64,000 nucleotides of DNA, taken from Amia ocellicauda. Its lineage: Eukaryota; Chordata; Actinopteri; Amiiformes; Amiidae. Location: positions 13,608,501 to 13,672,500 of the forward strand of contig NC_089856.1 in assembly GCF_036373705.1 (NCBI RefSeq), in the 5' to 3' direction. Position 1 is the stretch's first letter; every line of letters begins with the position of its first letter. The notes beneath the pieces are model-generated. The model was not told the origin of the DNA. It did not search any database and saw nothing but the letters and a program-made list of their open reading frames with translations. A program made the translations under genes and the position numbers. Shown here in pieces: positions 36,499 through 50,505 of the stretch.

Positions 36499-37400
36499 GT
36501 GCGTGCGCGCGCGCGCGTATTTTCTTGTATCTTTTAAACTTTTTTTTTTTCTTTATACTGTCACTGTTGCATTTTCAGGACGTTATATATACTCCAGTAT
36601 AAAAAAAATAATATGCTCCATGTTTATTCAACAACATATAGGCTATTTCAGACCGAGTTCTCCACTCCTTAGATTTGTGCACCTTTAACACCCACCCCCA
36701 CTACAGAGCAGTTATTATTTACTGGAGTGATATATAATCTATATATAAAAAGGTTGACCAGCCAGATCTTTAAAATTCTTCCAAGATTTGTCAGTCTGTC
36801 TGTTGCTGAGCGTGCGAGTTCTCTTAACATTTATGTGTGTGTGTGTGTGTGTGTGTGTGGGGGGGGTGTTTGTTTGTGTAAAGCGTCAGTCCTTCTTGTC
36901 CCTTTAGCGTTATGGACTCTGTTATGGACTTTTTCATATTAATGCTGGTTCCTGTTCCTGATTTAGAAAAAAAAAAATGGAACAGCGACACTGTCTCTCC
37001 TAATCATTGAGCCTGCCTCTCGTTAAAAGGGACTTGATACTGGGAAACCCACCCCAGATTCCTCTACTGAGGGTTCTGCAACCTTTTTGACATATAAATC
37101 ACAAGTTGGGGGATGGAGAAAAAAAAAAAAAAAGTGAAAGCTAGTGGCGTTAATTCCTGGGTGGCCACCAGAGATCGCTATTGTCTCTTGGTCTTCTCTC
37201 CTTTTGCTAAAGCTGGCACAGCTTATTAAAGATTGAAGCCAAACGGAGGCAGAGAGCTGGTGACAGAGTTGAGGGCCTGTTAATGTGAAATACAAACGAA
37301 AGACGGAGAGATAGAGAACGTACTGTGAAAAAAAAAATACTGTTTTTATGCAACACAATAAATAAATGCATTTTTTTGTTCTTTTCCATAAAATCGCCTG
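35313..37400 (+). other. lmbr1l: LMBR1L 3' UTR and flank
   Basis: No coding exon was seen after the stop codon at 35310-35312. A tandem AATAAATAAA at 37357-37366 followed by a T-rich tract is the best poly(A) candidate. Long GT/GC repeats at 36443-36517 and 36834-36858 fall inside. Confidence 0.45.
36443..36517. repeat. (GT)n followed by alternating GC
   Basis: A pure GT tract of more than 25 units passes into GCGTGCGCGCGCGCG. This is an alternating purine-pyrimidine tract with Z-DNA-forming character. Confidence 0.95.
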
Positions 37401-40400
37401 TTTATTTGATTTACTTATTCCCCTGCGAACACACCACACCAAAACCGCTGAAATATAGCCAATTTATCGGTTAGAGCAGTGTTTTTGTGTTAATATGAAG
37501 GGAAAGCCATGGAAAAGGCTAACGATGTTTCATTATTTCTAAGGTGGTAAAATATTAATTCAAAGACATTTAAATTTAAAACGTGTGCGCACATTGCACA
37601 CCTTGGGATTCCCTTGCACATGAATTGATGTACCAGGTTCAAGAGTAGACGTACCTTAGTCCATCAAATACAGATCATGAATAAACGTGTAAATAATATA
37701 TTAATAAAGGAAAACCTAAAATTCCTATTGCATGTGGATATTAACCATACTTTTAAGAACTTAAATGAGACCTACACCAATTGCCGGGAGGAGGGGGGCA
37801 TGCAGGGTGTCGCAATGGCTTCGTGAGAGATTTGATTGACTCACCCCGCAGCTGCAATCATCCCAAAATAAAATGGTACGATTGACGTGGAGCCGTTACT
37901 GTGCGTGATAATGAGTTACGGTGTCTGTGATCCCAGGACAGGGTGTGGGGACAGATTGTCAGGCGGCCCTTGAACTCGTTGCATTGTTTTCGATAATGAG
38001 AGAATGTATTTTATTTTATTGTATTGTTATTATTATTATTTCTGTTGGGTCTTTGATTAAAGGCCGGGTCTGTCTGTCTGCGCCTCGTTGCGCTGCGCGA
38101 TGGAGAGGAGCCATTAGACTAAACTTCGGACTCTTTTCCATGTATTATTTTTTTCCGGTCTTTTGAGACTATTCCGCTGTCACACACCCTGGGAGCCCGA
38201 GGCGGGTGTCTCTGCTCCTCCTCGCTTGCTTTCTTGATACAGTATTTGTATTTCCGTGCGTTTGTTCATTTCCTCTCGTTTCTTTTGAAGTCGTAATGCG
38301 AATCCGAGAAATGCCGGACGGTGATTAATTTCTCCTTTTGTTTTGATTATTTTGTTTTTCTTTTTTTCTCTTTTTAGGAGTTTTAATTAAATTAATTGAA
38401 TTTCTTTTCTTGAAGTTTTTTTTTTTTCCCCCCGTTTTTATTTTGCTTTGTTTTTTCCTCTCTGAAAGTTTATCAGCATGGTTCCCGCAAGTGAACACAA
38501 GAAAGCGTCTGGATTTCCCGTCACTTTGTGCTCCCACATCCGATCAAATGCATAGGCCTACTGACTCGCACACATGTACATGCATATATAGGTATACTTT
38601 ATTACTGTCCAACCCTGGTCCTGTAGAGCCCCTATCCAGCAGGTTCTTGAGGTCACCCTTTTATCACTAATTTAAAAACAGCTGGAAATGTCATTCTGAT
38701 CAGTGAAGCAGGTGGTTTGGTAAATTCAGTCCTTTAGAAACTATTGGACCAATTACCCGAATACCGGCTGACTTGCTACTTGAATAATAACTCGCATGTG
38801 TTCCCAGTATAGAAAATGCTGATTTAGGGTGACCTATAAGATTAAGTGCACTGGGGTTCCCCAGGACCAGGGTTGGACACCTCTGCTTTAGCCTATACTG
38901 TGCAATGCCTCCCCACAGTCCAGTACACTAAGAGAAGTTGCTTTCTGTAGCCCTCCTTTTGGTTCTGCAGTTCCAGTTCCTCCCAGAGGTATTCTAGCTT
39001 TGGGATTGGAGGTCAGGATCCTCAGAGTGAAGGGCAGCTAGATGTCTGTCTTCGTGATTGTCTGTCTGTCTGTGTGACATGTGCTGTGAGCCCGTGTCCA
39101 TGGTTACGCTCTCTCAAGCCAGTGGCCGTGATGTCAGACGCACCTAAGCCGTGAGAACATGCTCCCTGCTCCCACGCAGAGACGCCATCTTTGAAGTGAT
39201 GGCAGTGAACTACGGGTTTGGGAACGTCAAAGGGAAGGCAGATGTGTGCTTTCACTGTATTTTTTAGATTGCTCACCCCACATTCTTCTAGTGCTCTGAC
39301 CGGGGGATCTGGGAGGCTTTGGAAAATTGTGGCTGAATTTGCTCCCTTTTAAAAACTTTTAAGGGGGCCAGTCAAACAAGTTGGGAGTGTTTGGAAAAGA
39401 GGCAGAAAATTATATGTTACTGGACATTATATATTTTAAACACAGTTCTTGGGGAAATAATAAAATAAAACCTAATCTTATTTAGGGGTTTATTTAGGGG
39501 CAGCTCACAAAGTTAAACTTGGGGAGTTTGGAGAGCCCTCGAGTGTTGGTCAGATCAGAGCGGATGGACGTAGGGGATGGTCAGTCAGGAGCAGATAGGG
39601 TATCTCTAGTGTCAGAAAACACAAGGAAAGAAAGGTTTGTTTTCCGTAGAGACCAGTGTTTGAACTGCATGCCAAGTGCATTAGGACGTCTTACTGCTGC
39701 TGTTGGCTGCTGGCAAAGTGCTAACGACCCGCAGGAAGGGGCGAGACAAGGCTGCTTAATCAAGTGATAATGGGTCAGAGTGTCCTGCAGCCGCCTCACA
39801 CCCCAACCCCAACACCCCCCTGGATGGAAACTCACTGATGCCGCCTCTGACACGCGCACACGCACGGCTCCACACGTGTGCAAACGCCAACAAGACTTGT
39901 GTTTTGTCCAGTAGTCAGGGGTTGTGTTGCGAGGGCCGCAGTCTGGCACGTGCGTTTTGTGGTCCAGACGACGGTGACGCTGCCAGCAGAAATGGGGTTC
40001 TGTGCTGAGGGGGGGCTGTTCGGCCACTGTCGCACAACACAGCCCTTCACACCAATGGAAGTGGAACGCACTGTGTCCTCTGACTCCCCATCCTATAAAT
40101 GCAAAGAACAACTCTGGGATGACCTGAAATGGCAATTGCTGGGACCTACTTCTCTCACGGTGCACTAGAAACTCTGTTCTATTGTAGTGCGCCGTACTGC
40201 AACTATACTGTTCTCCCTGGAGCTCTGTGTGGTTCCAGTGGCTCACCAAATTATTGTTTGTGTGTGTGTGTGTCTCGTTCTGTCTTCCATTCTGCGCAGT
40301 GGGGAAGATTTGCAGTGCAGGTCAGTGAAGAACAGTGACCCCTGGCCCACAACCCTTGACTTCTCTCTATTTTGGGAGGAGGAAGATCCACCCAGGTCAC

Positions 40401-40720
40401 CTGGGGCTGATATTGTCCTGCCTGCCTGTCCCCTAGCTTATCACCACACATCCCTACTGACACATACACACAGAAAAAACTCATACAGGGCCACACACTC
40501 TGTGTGTGTATGCCCCATTGACCCCCAGTACACTCTACGATAAGACACCACTTAGCAAGAAAATGGACAAGAAATTAGATATTTTGTCCCTTTAAATTGT
40601 TTTAGAAGCTAAAATTTGATATTTTTATTCCACACTGTGCTATATTCCACTGGTATCAGGATTAATTACTTACATTTTGGGTTTAAAATGTATCTTTGCA
40701 ATGGAGAGCAAGTACTGAAG

Positions 40721-40752
<32 letters not shown>

Positions 40753-43159
40753 CACTGGCGCTGCCACCTCCCCTATTTCCTCCTGAACTGATAACAGGGT
40801 GAGAGAGGGAAGGAGAGCGAGAGTAAGAAGCTTTGCCTCTCTCCCTCCTCACCCCCCACCGACCCACCCCTTTCTGTCTGTCTCAGGAAGTCCTTCAGCA
40901 TCCGAATCCAGTGCAGTCTGCATCCTTGGCAGCTGGCGGAGATTCTGTCAGTGTGTTTTGTTAAAGCCCCCCCACTAACGAGACAAATTAACGAGTTTGC
41001 ATTGGATTGGGATGTGCGGCCTTGACTTTAAACTCTTCTTCTTCTTCTTCTTCTTCTTATTATTATTATATTAGTATTACTATTATTGTTGTTGTTGTTG
41101 TTGTACAGCTTTTGTCAAATGTATTCACACCCACAATATTGGGTGAGTCCTTCATCGTTCATAGACTCTCTATACTTCAAATATATGTATTTCCATCGAG
41201 CGATTGTTTTTAAAATCTATATGTATTTTAGAGCTACAGTTAAGAAGTTGATTGAACTAAGTTTAAGACAGGAGGAGTTGGGGGGTAATGTAAATTTTGG
41301 ACTGCCACTCTATAGAAATCAATAAGGGGGGGGCGCACAGGCAGTAACATGGACAGGAAAGCTCTCGTTTGCACAGCGGGAGGCAACTCTGATTGTGCAG
41401 GAAACCAAGCTATTCACAGCGTCACCCTCCCATCCTGACCTCCATAACGCAGGGAGGAGAGAGAAGGGGGAGAGGGGGACAGAGGGGGAGAGGGAGATGG
41501 AAGAAGGAAGAAGTGTGTGTGTGTGTGTATATAAGTGTCTGTTTGTTTGTATGTGTGTGTGCGTGTGCGTGTTTGAGTGTGTGTCTGTGTTGCGATGCCA
41601 AATAAATAAAATAAATAAATGTCACAACAAAAGACACAATCAAATACAATCAGAAACACTCAGTGCTGTGATTCGGGGTTCCTGTCCTCACCCTGGGTCC
41701 CTCCCCAACCCCCCCCCCCCCCCACACACACACACTCGCCTTCTTTTGCACAAAAGGGACAAAATGCCGCCAATATTGCCACTGCTGCCTCCACTCCACC
41801 CCACCACACCACCCCACCACCACCCCCACTCCCCTCTCCTCCCTACAAGGCACTGATTGTCTGGTTGCCCTGTGCCAAAGCATCTCTCTTCAAATGATGT
41901 ATGTTTGATTGATTCATTATTCAATTTTTCCTTTTTTGGTCAATATTCTGATTGGGATTTGTGGCTGGGTGGGCGTGTGTCTGTCAGTCAGTCACTCAGT
42001 CACTCTGTCCGTCAGTCAGGTTGATGTCAAGAACTTTAAGAAATGCCGGGACAGATGTCACGACCAAGGGCAGCTGTGCCCCATCTTTGTTCCGAGCACC
42101 TTGTCCAAACTACTGCCCACCTTAGGGGCTCTGGGAATCAACGTCAGCGCTGGGGAACCAGTGGGTGGCAGGAGACTGCCCCCGAAAAGGTCTGTGTGTC
42201 TGTGTGCCAGATCAGCTGCATTTGAATTGGTGCTCGTAGTGAAGGACCTGGCCATGGTGATGTCATCCTGCTCTGAACATGGCTGACAACTTTGTGCCCC
42301 ACTGTTTAAACTCTAGGGGCAAAATTCAGGGGGTGGAAATCTGCTGTTCTGATGCCACTGTCTCTATCAGTGATGCAGTGAGGAAGCAGCCACCTCTCTG
42401 CCCATCTGTCCGTCCTACTCTTCTCTAACAGACAAATGGAAGCCATCGGAGGTTACTGTAGAGTAAGGGTTTGAGGCTGGGAGGCTGGGGGGCTGGGGGC
42501 GGTCGCATTTCCAGGAAAGTACGGTAAAGCATGACCTATGGGCGCTTCCTCAACTCTGACCCCTGACTGCAGCTTTATTTAGGGCGATAATTTAAAAGCG
42601 GTTGTCAGAAAGCTGGAAATGAAACAGGAGGGGAAAAAAAGTGAGAGGAAATCCACTGTTCTTCTATTAGTTCTGTCCTCTTCTTTTTCTTCTTCGGCCA
42701 CTTTGCCTTTCTCTCTCATTGCCTTTCTATCTCTCCTGGGGGACAGGGGGAATGGGGACAGAGCGAGAGAGACAAGGGGAATGAAGACACAGATAGATGG
42801 ACAGAGGTAGAGAGAGAGACAGGGAAATGGGGACAGAGAGACAGACGGGGGAATAGGGACAGAGAGAGAGAGAGAGAGGGGGGGGGGATGGGGACAGAGA
42901 GAGAGGGGCAGAGGTAGAGAGAGGGACAGAGGGAGAGGGGACCGAGAGAGCGGAAGCGAGGGAGTGTCAGTGTCAGAGCTACTGGGCTCTCTCTGTATCC
43001 GTTATACAAACCACATACTATTTATAAATCTGAAAATGTGGAGGAATTTCTATACGCTGTTGTTTTTCTTATATTTGCATTGAAAGACTTTCATAGAATG
43101 TTAAGCAATTGTAAACTTTCCTTTGTTTTGTTGTGTTTTTTCAAGTGGCGTTATATAAC
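37401..43159. other. LMBR1L-DHH intergenic region
   Basis: I recognise no gene. Visible contents are the MITE at 38598-38886, a (CA)n tract at 40722-40755, compound CTT/TAT/GTT trinucleotides at 41036-41104, GT and C runs at 41510-41730 and a GA-rich purine tract at 42740-42960. A 222-codon minus-strand frame at 39581-40249 has no recognisable domain. Confidence 0.6.
38598..38886. mobile_element. Probable hAT-type MITE
   Basis: Inverted ends GTCCAACCCTGGTCCTG near 38607 and CAGGACCAGGGTTGGAC near 38862 bracket about 280 bp. The left tip is eroded, so exact limits and target duplication are unclear. Confidence 0.6.
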
Positions 43160-44517
43160 TGAATGCTAATAATCATAATCATAATAAATGTCCTGGAACT
43201 TTCACAGCTCGAGCGCGTCCTCGTGAACGCGAACGCGCGCCGTGCCCATAGAGAAGGGGGCGTGTACGCTGGGGCCGCGGGGGCGCGCAGGGAGGAGGTA
43301 GAGACTCCGGCCAGTATTTCAGTCCCAATGGCTGAGGCAATGAAGCCAGGAGCGCAGGGACACGGGCAGCCGAGGACAGGGGACCGACCCTTCAATCGTC
43401 TGCTGGGGGAAGCACTGACAGCGAGAACACAGAGAGAGAGAGAGAGGGAGAGAGGGAGAAGGGAAGACAGAGAGCGGGGGACGGCAATAGAGCTGTTCAG
43501 ACCAACCTCTGATAGAAAGCCAGACCAATTTAAACTGACTGAACGGGACACATATTGCAGCAGAGGAGAGTGACAGTAGCACAGCTGTGAGACTCGTGTA
43601 CTGGATGCGTTGCTGAAACACCTGTTTCTTTTGCCGGAGCGTTACTGATACATCCTGAGTACCTGCGCGAAACTAAACGGGTTTAAATATCAGTTTCTTA
43701 GCGTTCTCCAGTTCCAGCAAAATGCAGCTTAAATCAAGGTTAAAGCAGCGTTGCATATAAGCTGACGAATATCTTTATTTTTATTTAATATATTTCGAAA
43801 CGTGTCTTTTTTTGTGTGACTGTCCCTCACAGCTAAAAGTACATTTTTAATCAGCTGGTTTTTTTTTTTGTTTTGTTTTTTTCATTATTGATTTTTGAAG
43901 TGGTTAAGACAAAAAGAACGAAAAAAAAAAATCAATGACAGTTAATAAATAGTGGAATTTGATGTCATTTGTTAGTTGTGCGTGCTCTAATGTAAGACAG
44001 GTCTAAATGTACTTAAAAGACGTACTGATACAAGAAAGCGTCAAAGAAAAGGGTACAAGACTTACAACACAAACACTGAATAGTTTAATTAATTATTACA
44101 CTTGAAGGCGAATAGGCATTAGACGTTGGAGGTAGGAAAATACGTCTTAATCTTCAAATTAATTTTTGAAGGCGGGGAGCAGATGCAATAGGAGTAGTGT
44201 TGGATCAGAGGTAGCTATATAACAATTAACTACGGCTTTATTCTGTGTTGGCATGGTAAACTTATACTTTGAGGGTGGGTTGCGAAATATTAGACTTTAA
44301 AAGCTTACAAATCACATCACAAGCGGTCAGTCTTATTCTTGAAATATAAGTTGAATGTCAGCGCTGGAGCTGAGCTGAGCCGGCGGGTTGGCTGTTGGGG
44401 GGTCCTGCGATTCCAATGGCAGCGGGCGGTGGGCTGAGAGCGGCTCTGGCGGTTTGATTCACCCCCCACCCACACTCCCAATCCACACCCCTTCCCTCCC
44501 TCCCTCTTCCCCACTCA
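43160..44517 (+). promoter_or_regulatory. dhh: CpG-rich block and 5' region of DHH
   Basis: CpG density is high at 43205-43400 (GAGCGCGTCC, GCGAACGCGCGCC, GGCCGCGGGGGCGCGC). The segment directly before the ATG at 44518 is C-rich. I infer that DHH transcription starts in this interval, but no TATA box or splice pair decides where. Confidence 0.4.
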
Positions 44518-47500
44518 ATGCCGTTGCTGCCCGGGCCCCGGCTGGCTCGAGTGGGCCTGCTGTCCATCTGCAGCTGGCTGCTGGCCCATGGCTGTGGCCC
44601 GGGCCCCGGCCACGGGAGGCGCCCCAATATCCGCAAGCTGACCCCCATCCCTTACAAGCACTCCGTTCCCAACTTCTCCGAGAACAACCTGGGCGCCAGC
44701 GGGAGAGCCGAAGGCAAGATCACCCGCAACTCGGAGCGCTTCAAGGACCTCGTCCCCAACTACAACCCGGACATCATCTTCAAGGACGAGGAAAACACCT
44801 CCGCCGACCGCCTCATGACCAAGGTAAGCGCTGACCTGTACCGGTGCACCGACCGCGATAGAGAAAACTGCCCTGTAGGGACCGGTCAGTCTGCGGCATG
44901 GCTGGTGCAGGGAGGGTGAGAGGTGTTAGACGCAGGAGGAGAAATGGCAGAGCCAAGGGGTACGGGTCCAGCGCCCCCTCTCACATTGACAGGCTGCTAT
45001 CGCCACGAACCCGCTGTGGGGCCACATTTCCATCAACAGCACTGTATTATAACTACAAAGCGATACGTGTCAACCAGTTTAACCTAGCGTGTAAGTCGCA
45101 GACTTGCTGATATGAATGCAAATTAAGCCGCACTATTTACGAGGAGAGACGCGAATTAAACCGTAGTGGTGTAAGTATATTTATCAGCGCTGTTCAGAAA
45201 AGGTGATTGCTTACATATGCGTATATTGATTTATGTATCAATTTAAAGGAAACGTTTTCTATTTATACTTTGTCATTTATTGTTTATAAATTAAACATAA
45301 TATCCCAGGAGGCCACCCAAAAAGTTAATATTAAACATTGTTAAATACTGTGTCAATATAAAGAACAATGTCTCCTTGATGCAGATCTTACAAAGTTAAA
45401 GGTTAAAATCCTATCCTCGCGATAGCGCTGAATGGAGAACAGAAGAACTGTCACGCATGTATCTCAAAGAGCTTTACAACTGTCCCCACAGACTTAAAAC
45501 GCAGGGGCTCTTCTGAATACAAGATACGTTGGGAGACTGAAATCAGAAGTAGAAGATCTGAAACGGGGTTGTCCCAAGATCGCAAGGGTACTCTTCGCAG
45601 GGGCTGACCTCGATGCGTTCACGCTGTTTCATGTGAAGGGTAAAAGAAAGTAAAATACATACGTTCGGTTTGTCTAAATTGTAAGAATCCGAATCTAAAG
45701 CTAAAACAAAATGATGCACTACTAATTTCATAGGTGGATGAAGTTGATCACGATTCTTGTCTTAACTGTAAGAATTGAGCGTCATTAGACACAGACTTCT
45801 CCAGCACAGAATACTAGCGCACTTTCTGGGTACAAAGGTTGCTTCTGATAGACGCAACCCCCTTCACTGCTTTATTGCGAAGGTGTGTGATTCCAACAGG
45901 ACACATTTTATGCTTAAAATTTCTGAGCTCTGCGTTATTAATCAACCAAGGCAGGGCGCCACACATTCCATTTTATTATTCACCAAAAGCCTAACCTGCC
46001 CACAGACCTGGCCTCTCCATGTGGATTCTGGGAATTTCATGTTGAAAGAATTCGAAATATAAATATTCAAAATGCTTTGCATAGAATACCATAAGTAACT
46101 CTCATTTAGGGGTCTCGATTGAGATTCATGTATTTGTGCACAGTATCTATTAATAAAGGGAATACACCTTTTGCGTAACTTTCAGGTGTACAAACACTCG
46201 GCCCCACCCTCAGCCCCCCACCTCTAAAGAAAACAAAACGCTCGACCGATTCATTTTTTTTTTCTATTTCTCATTCAACGATTTCCTTCAGATTAACCCT
46301 CTGACTTTTATCTGGGAATCAGAAGTAAAAGACGAAGAAAAAAAAAAAAAAGGACTCCGTTTTTTTCTGTTTGCAGAAGGCGTGTTATCCCCGGCCCTGC
46401 CTCACCACCCAGCCAGTGTCACAGAGTTCACCTGCATTGTTAATTTTTAGTATTGGTGTTATTATATATATATTGGTCCTTTGGTTGTTTTCCACAGTAC
46501 CGCAAGTAAAGAAAAGAACGAGAGAAAAAAACAAAACCCTGTGCGACCGCCTTCTTTTAATCTTTAACTGAAATCTCGCAGCAAAACAAATCGAGTTCCT
46601 CGTGTGAGGAGGGCTGCAGGTGCGCGGTGCCCACTGTGCCCACTGTGCCCGCTGTGCTCCCTCCACACCGCAGCCCCTGCAGCTCTAAACATATAGCAGC
46701 AGCGGTGGCCTGTGTTTTAATAGTCTAGTCTAATTCCAACTTCTAAGTCCAACAGGCCTTAGAAATATTTGCCCATGGGATAGCGTGGTATTCGCATGGT
46801 CCAGTGTAGTAAAGCACAGTGAAGGCCCATCGGCAACCACTGTAGAAAGATGGTAAAACCACAGTAAAAATACAGTAAAACTACAGCAGAACCACAGTAC
46901 AACTTGCATAAGGGTAGCCTGCCCTGTGTTGGGCTGTCTGTCTGCACCCCAGACTACAGCATTCCCACCCTAAAACCTGTGTAGTGCTTTCCCACAGAAT
47001 GAAAGACTAGATTATTATTATTATTGTATTACTATTATCATTATTATTATTTTGTGAGCAGGTGGGAGAGGGAGGTGGTGGGGGTTAGCAAGCTGATTTG
47101 TGCTTCAGTGCCCCAACATTGTTTCCATAGTGATTGTGGCCCAGCATCACTGGGCAAATCTGGGGCACCACGCTGCACTCTCTTCCCCCGCAGTCGACAG
47201 GACGGACACTCAGACATGTCTGGAATACCTTTCAGTGCTGCGCCGTCCTGGAGAACAAGTGCCTGTATTGATCCCAAATGTCACTTCCACGGGTGGCATT
47301 TCTTAGAAGCCCGTCCGTGAAGCAGGCAGTGGCTATGAGTAACACCAGAGTCCATGGGTGTGCCAGGCCAAAAGCTCGAAATCCTCCGCAAGATGAAAAA
47401 CATTTAAAACAAATAATTAAAAGAAGCATTGTTGATTTGACACCTTCGTGGCTGAAGGTTGGTCCTCATTTGTTGCCTCTGACGTACAGAGACACCCACA

Positions 47501-48382
47501 TCGAATGGCACTAGTTGTCAGAGTTACTGAAGTATAATTGAAGTGGGCAATCCTGGGAAGCCGAATCTGTGGTTTTGTCCTGACTAGTTCATTTCTTTCA
47601 AGAATGGGGCTCTGTGTGCCCCCACAGTGTTTTTCTACGAGGTGAGGAGATTCCCACAATTAGAATCAGATAGCCAGAGAGTTATGGCCTTAGAGTTCAG
47701 TGGGGAGATCTGCCCAATGGTTTATTAAGGGCATTTTGCCACATAGCTCACTGTGAAAGAGCTTGCCACCCCGGAGACGTGCCAGGTGCTTCTGTGCAGG
47801 TGGGAAGACCACTGAAGTGGGGTTAGGTGGGGGACCAGCTTTGTTCAAGGCCAGCTGAGTCCATTGCATTGCAATCCCTGCAGCTCTGACAGGGAGAACT
47901 GGCACTGACAGTGCAGTGTGTTTATCGAGAGTACAGGCTATTGTGGAAAGACAGAAAAAAAAAAAACAGTAAAGAAATGTTTAAAGTTTGAATTTTTCCA
48001 GGGTTTAATTGCTTAGGAGCAGTTAGTGCCATGTTGGGCTGTCAGATTTGTGAGTAGGTGAGATGGGTAGGCGATACAGTCCTTTACAGAGTGGGTGAGT
48101 TCTGCACAGGCCGTGGTCATTAGTATGTTGGTAATGTTGTGCCCAAATTCAGTGGCTTCTTTACCTGGGTCTCACACACACCCTGGTCCACCATCTCACC
48201 GTGTGGGTGTCAGTTATGAGTCTCTGTGTATCTCAGTCAGTGTGAGCCTGTGTGTTTCAGTGTGTGTGGGTCTGTAGAGGTGTCCGTGTGTTTCAGTGTG
48301 TGTGGGTCCGTAGTGGTGTCTTTGTGTGTATGTATGTTTGGGTGTGTGTGTCTGGGCCTGGGTCTCCATGTCTCTGTGTGTA

Positions 48383-48419
<37 letters not shown>

Positions 48420-50443
48420 CGGACTCTCTGACCCCAGTGTCCCTGTGTGTCTCTGGGGGTGTTTCTGGACATCGTGATGGACTGTTCCTTTACCCCCCCT
48501 CTTGTCATGGTGTCAGGAGAGGTGCGTGCCCTGCGCTGCCCTGGCTGGGCCCGGGTGCCCTGAGTGCCCTCAGCCGTGTCCAGTGAAAGGGCCTCTTTGT
48601 CCCCGGCGGTGGCACTGCGGGGTCGCCTGCCCGAATTCCCACCAGCTGAAGTAATTTGGCGATCGGAAAAGCCCCTATTGTAGTCCTGACAATGGAACGC
48701 CTCTCTCCAGAAGTGCGAGAAATGCTCCTGTTTGTTTTCTCTCCTTCTCCTTCTCCCTCTCCCTCTCTCTTTCTCTCCCGCTTGCGCTCGCGTCCGTCAC
48801 ATTCCCTCTCCCGGGCCGGACATTCCTTCCATCTGCCTCTCACTGACACCGATTCATTTCTTTCTCTCTCTCTCTCTCTCGCCTTCTTTCTCTCCCCCTC
48901 TTATTCTCAGTCACCCTCTCTCTCTCTCTCTTTTTATTCACACAGTCCCCTGCCTCTCTCTCCCCCCCCCCTCTCTCCTTATTTATTTACTCTACTTTCT
49001 GCTCCTCGGCTGCAGGAAAAGCCCTTTCTGAGCGGCGAAAGGGCTACAGTTAACAATGCACGGAGCAGGGAGAAACACACCACACCTTAGTTTGTGTTTC
49101 CAGGGACAACCTTTGCAAATAGCAAGAGCCAGTGTGAGGATCATTAACCAGGGAGAAAGAGGCCTTTCGTATTTGCACAAGCTGTAAGACTCTCCTCTGC
49201 CGCCGCACTGGCCGCAGCACTGGACGCTGTGCTGTCACGATGTCTGGAGCAGTCTGCGCACAGCCTCATGGGACAGTGGGCTGAACTGCCGATGTTAAAT
49301 TATCTTACTTACTGTTTATTTGTGCTCAAAGTCAGGTGCTGTATACAAATGTGCAGACAACACTATTGCACCACAAGCAGAGAGCATCACTGAGTCAAGT
49401 TTGTTTGAATGACCCGTCGCAACTGGGAGGCTGTCTCTCTTGCTGTGAGCGCTGTTGGAGAATGCCGTTCAATACGCCAGTGCCCCACCATGACCCTCAG
49501 CATGGCCTGCTCTCAGGGGCTGGTCCACCTCAACCCTTTAAAACCTAATAAAGTGACAGACCTCTCTCTGTCTTGCGGTGAGCTCTGCTGGTGGAAACGC
49601 CTTTGAATAAACAGTTGCACAGATTTCGCCTTAAACTGCTCTGAAATCACGGCAAGGGCTGTGTTTCCCGCGTCTCTTGACTTACAAGGTCAGGACGGGC
49701 ATACAGGAAAGAAATAAAAATAAAAGCTGAAAAGGGCCAGCCTGTACTTCTATTCTGAGTTTTATCAGAGATGAGGAAATCTACAGGAAAACACAGCACT
49801 TTTTGTCCAGGAATTTGGTGTGGATTTACGCATGCTATTTAACCCTACAATCCCCGTGCACTCCTGTGTTTGTTTGGGTTATTTCCCCCCTCACTGTTTC
49901 TGGACTGGTGGCAATTGTGTGCAGTGCTGAGGTTTACCGTGGCTGGTCTGTGTCAGCCTCCCTGAACCCCCCATAGCAGGAGGGCAGTGTCTTATCAGGG
50001 TGGCACTAGGGAGGAGCAGGGCTGAAGTACAGAGGGATGGCATGGTCAAAGTGTGGTGGACCGGAATGAGAACAGGGGGTGTGTGGAAACTGATGCAACC
50101 TGAGGCAAATCTTACACTAGGGATTGGGGCAGGCGCACGAGGGAGAGAGAGAGAGAGAGAGAGAGAGCTGTGATTATGATTAAAAAAATATCGACCTTGA
50201 AATTGCTCACATTGAAAAATTCCACAAGACGCAACAGTGTTAGAAACATATCAGGACAGCTACAATTACTTTGTTCTTCGTTGTATTGTTTGGGGGGCAG
50301 GAGGGATTGCTGGGGAGGGCGGTACATTTTAGTTATTTATTTTTTATTGAAGATAATGGAGTCTGTTCTACTACAAAAAAACAAAAACAACAACAAAAAA
50401 AACTCAAGCTACACTGAACTGAAATGCATAAAACTAAATAATA

Positions 50444-50505
<62 letters not shown>

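Noticed and set aside
39581-40249. A 222-codon minus-strand open frame between LMBR1L and DHH
   Set aside because: There is no recognisable domain, composition is irregular with scattered Cys/His, and no promoter or splice context was seen. The length is plausible by chance in moderately GC-rich DNA.
41909-42286. Plus-strand frame containing VDVKNFKKCRDRCHDQGQLC
   Set aside because: The Cys-rich look suggested a small secreted protein, but there is no signal peptide, no family match, and the frame begins in repeat-derived sequence.
48225-48420. Tandem units considered as a CRISPR-like or satellite array
   Set aside because: Units are GT microsatellite variants without regular spacers, and the host is a vertebrate genome.
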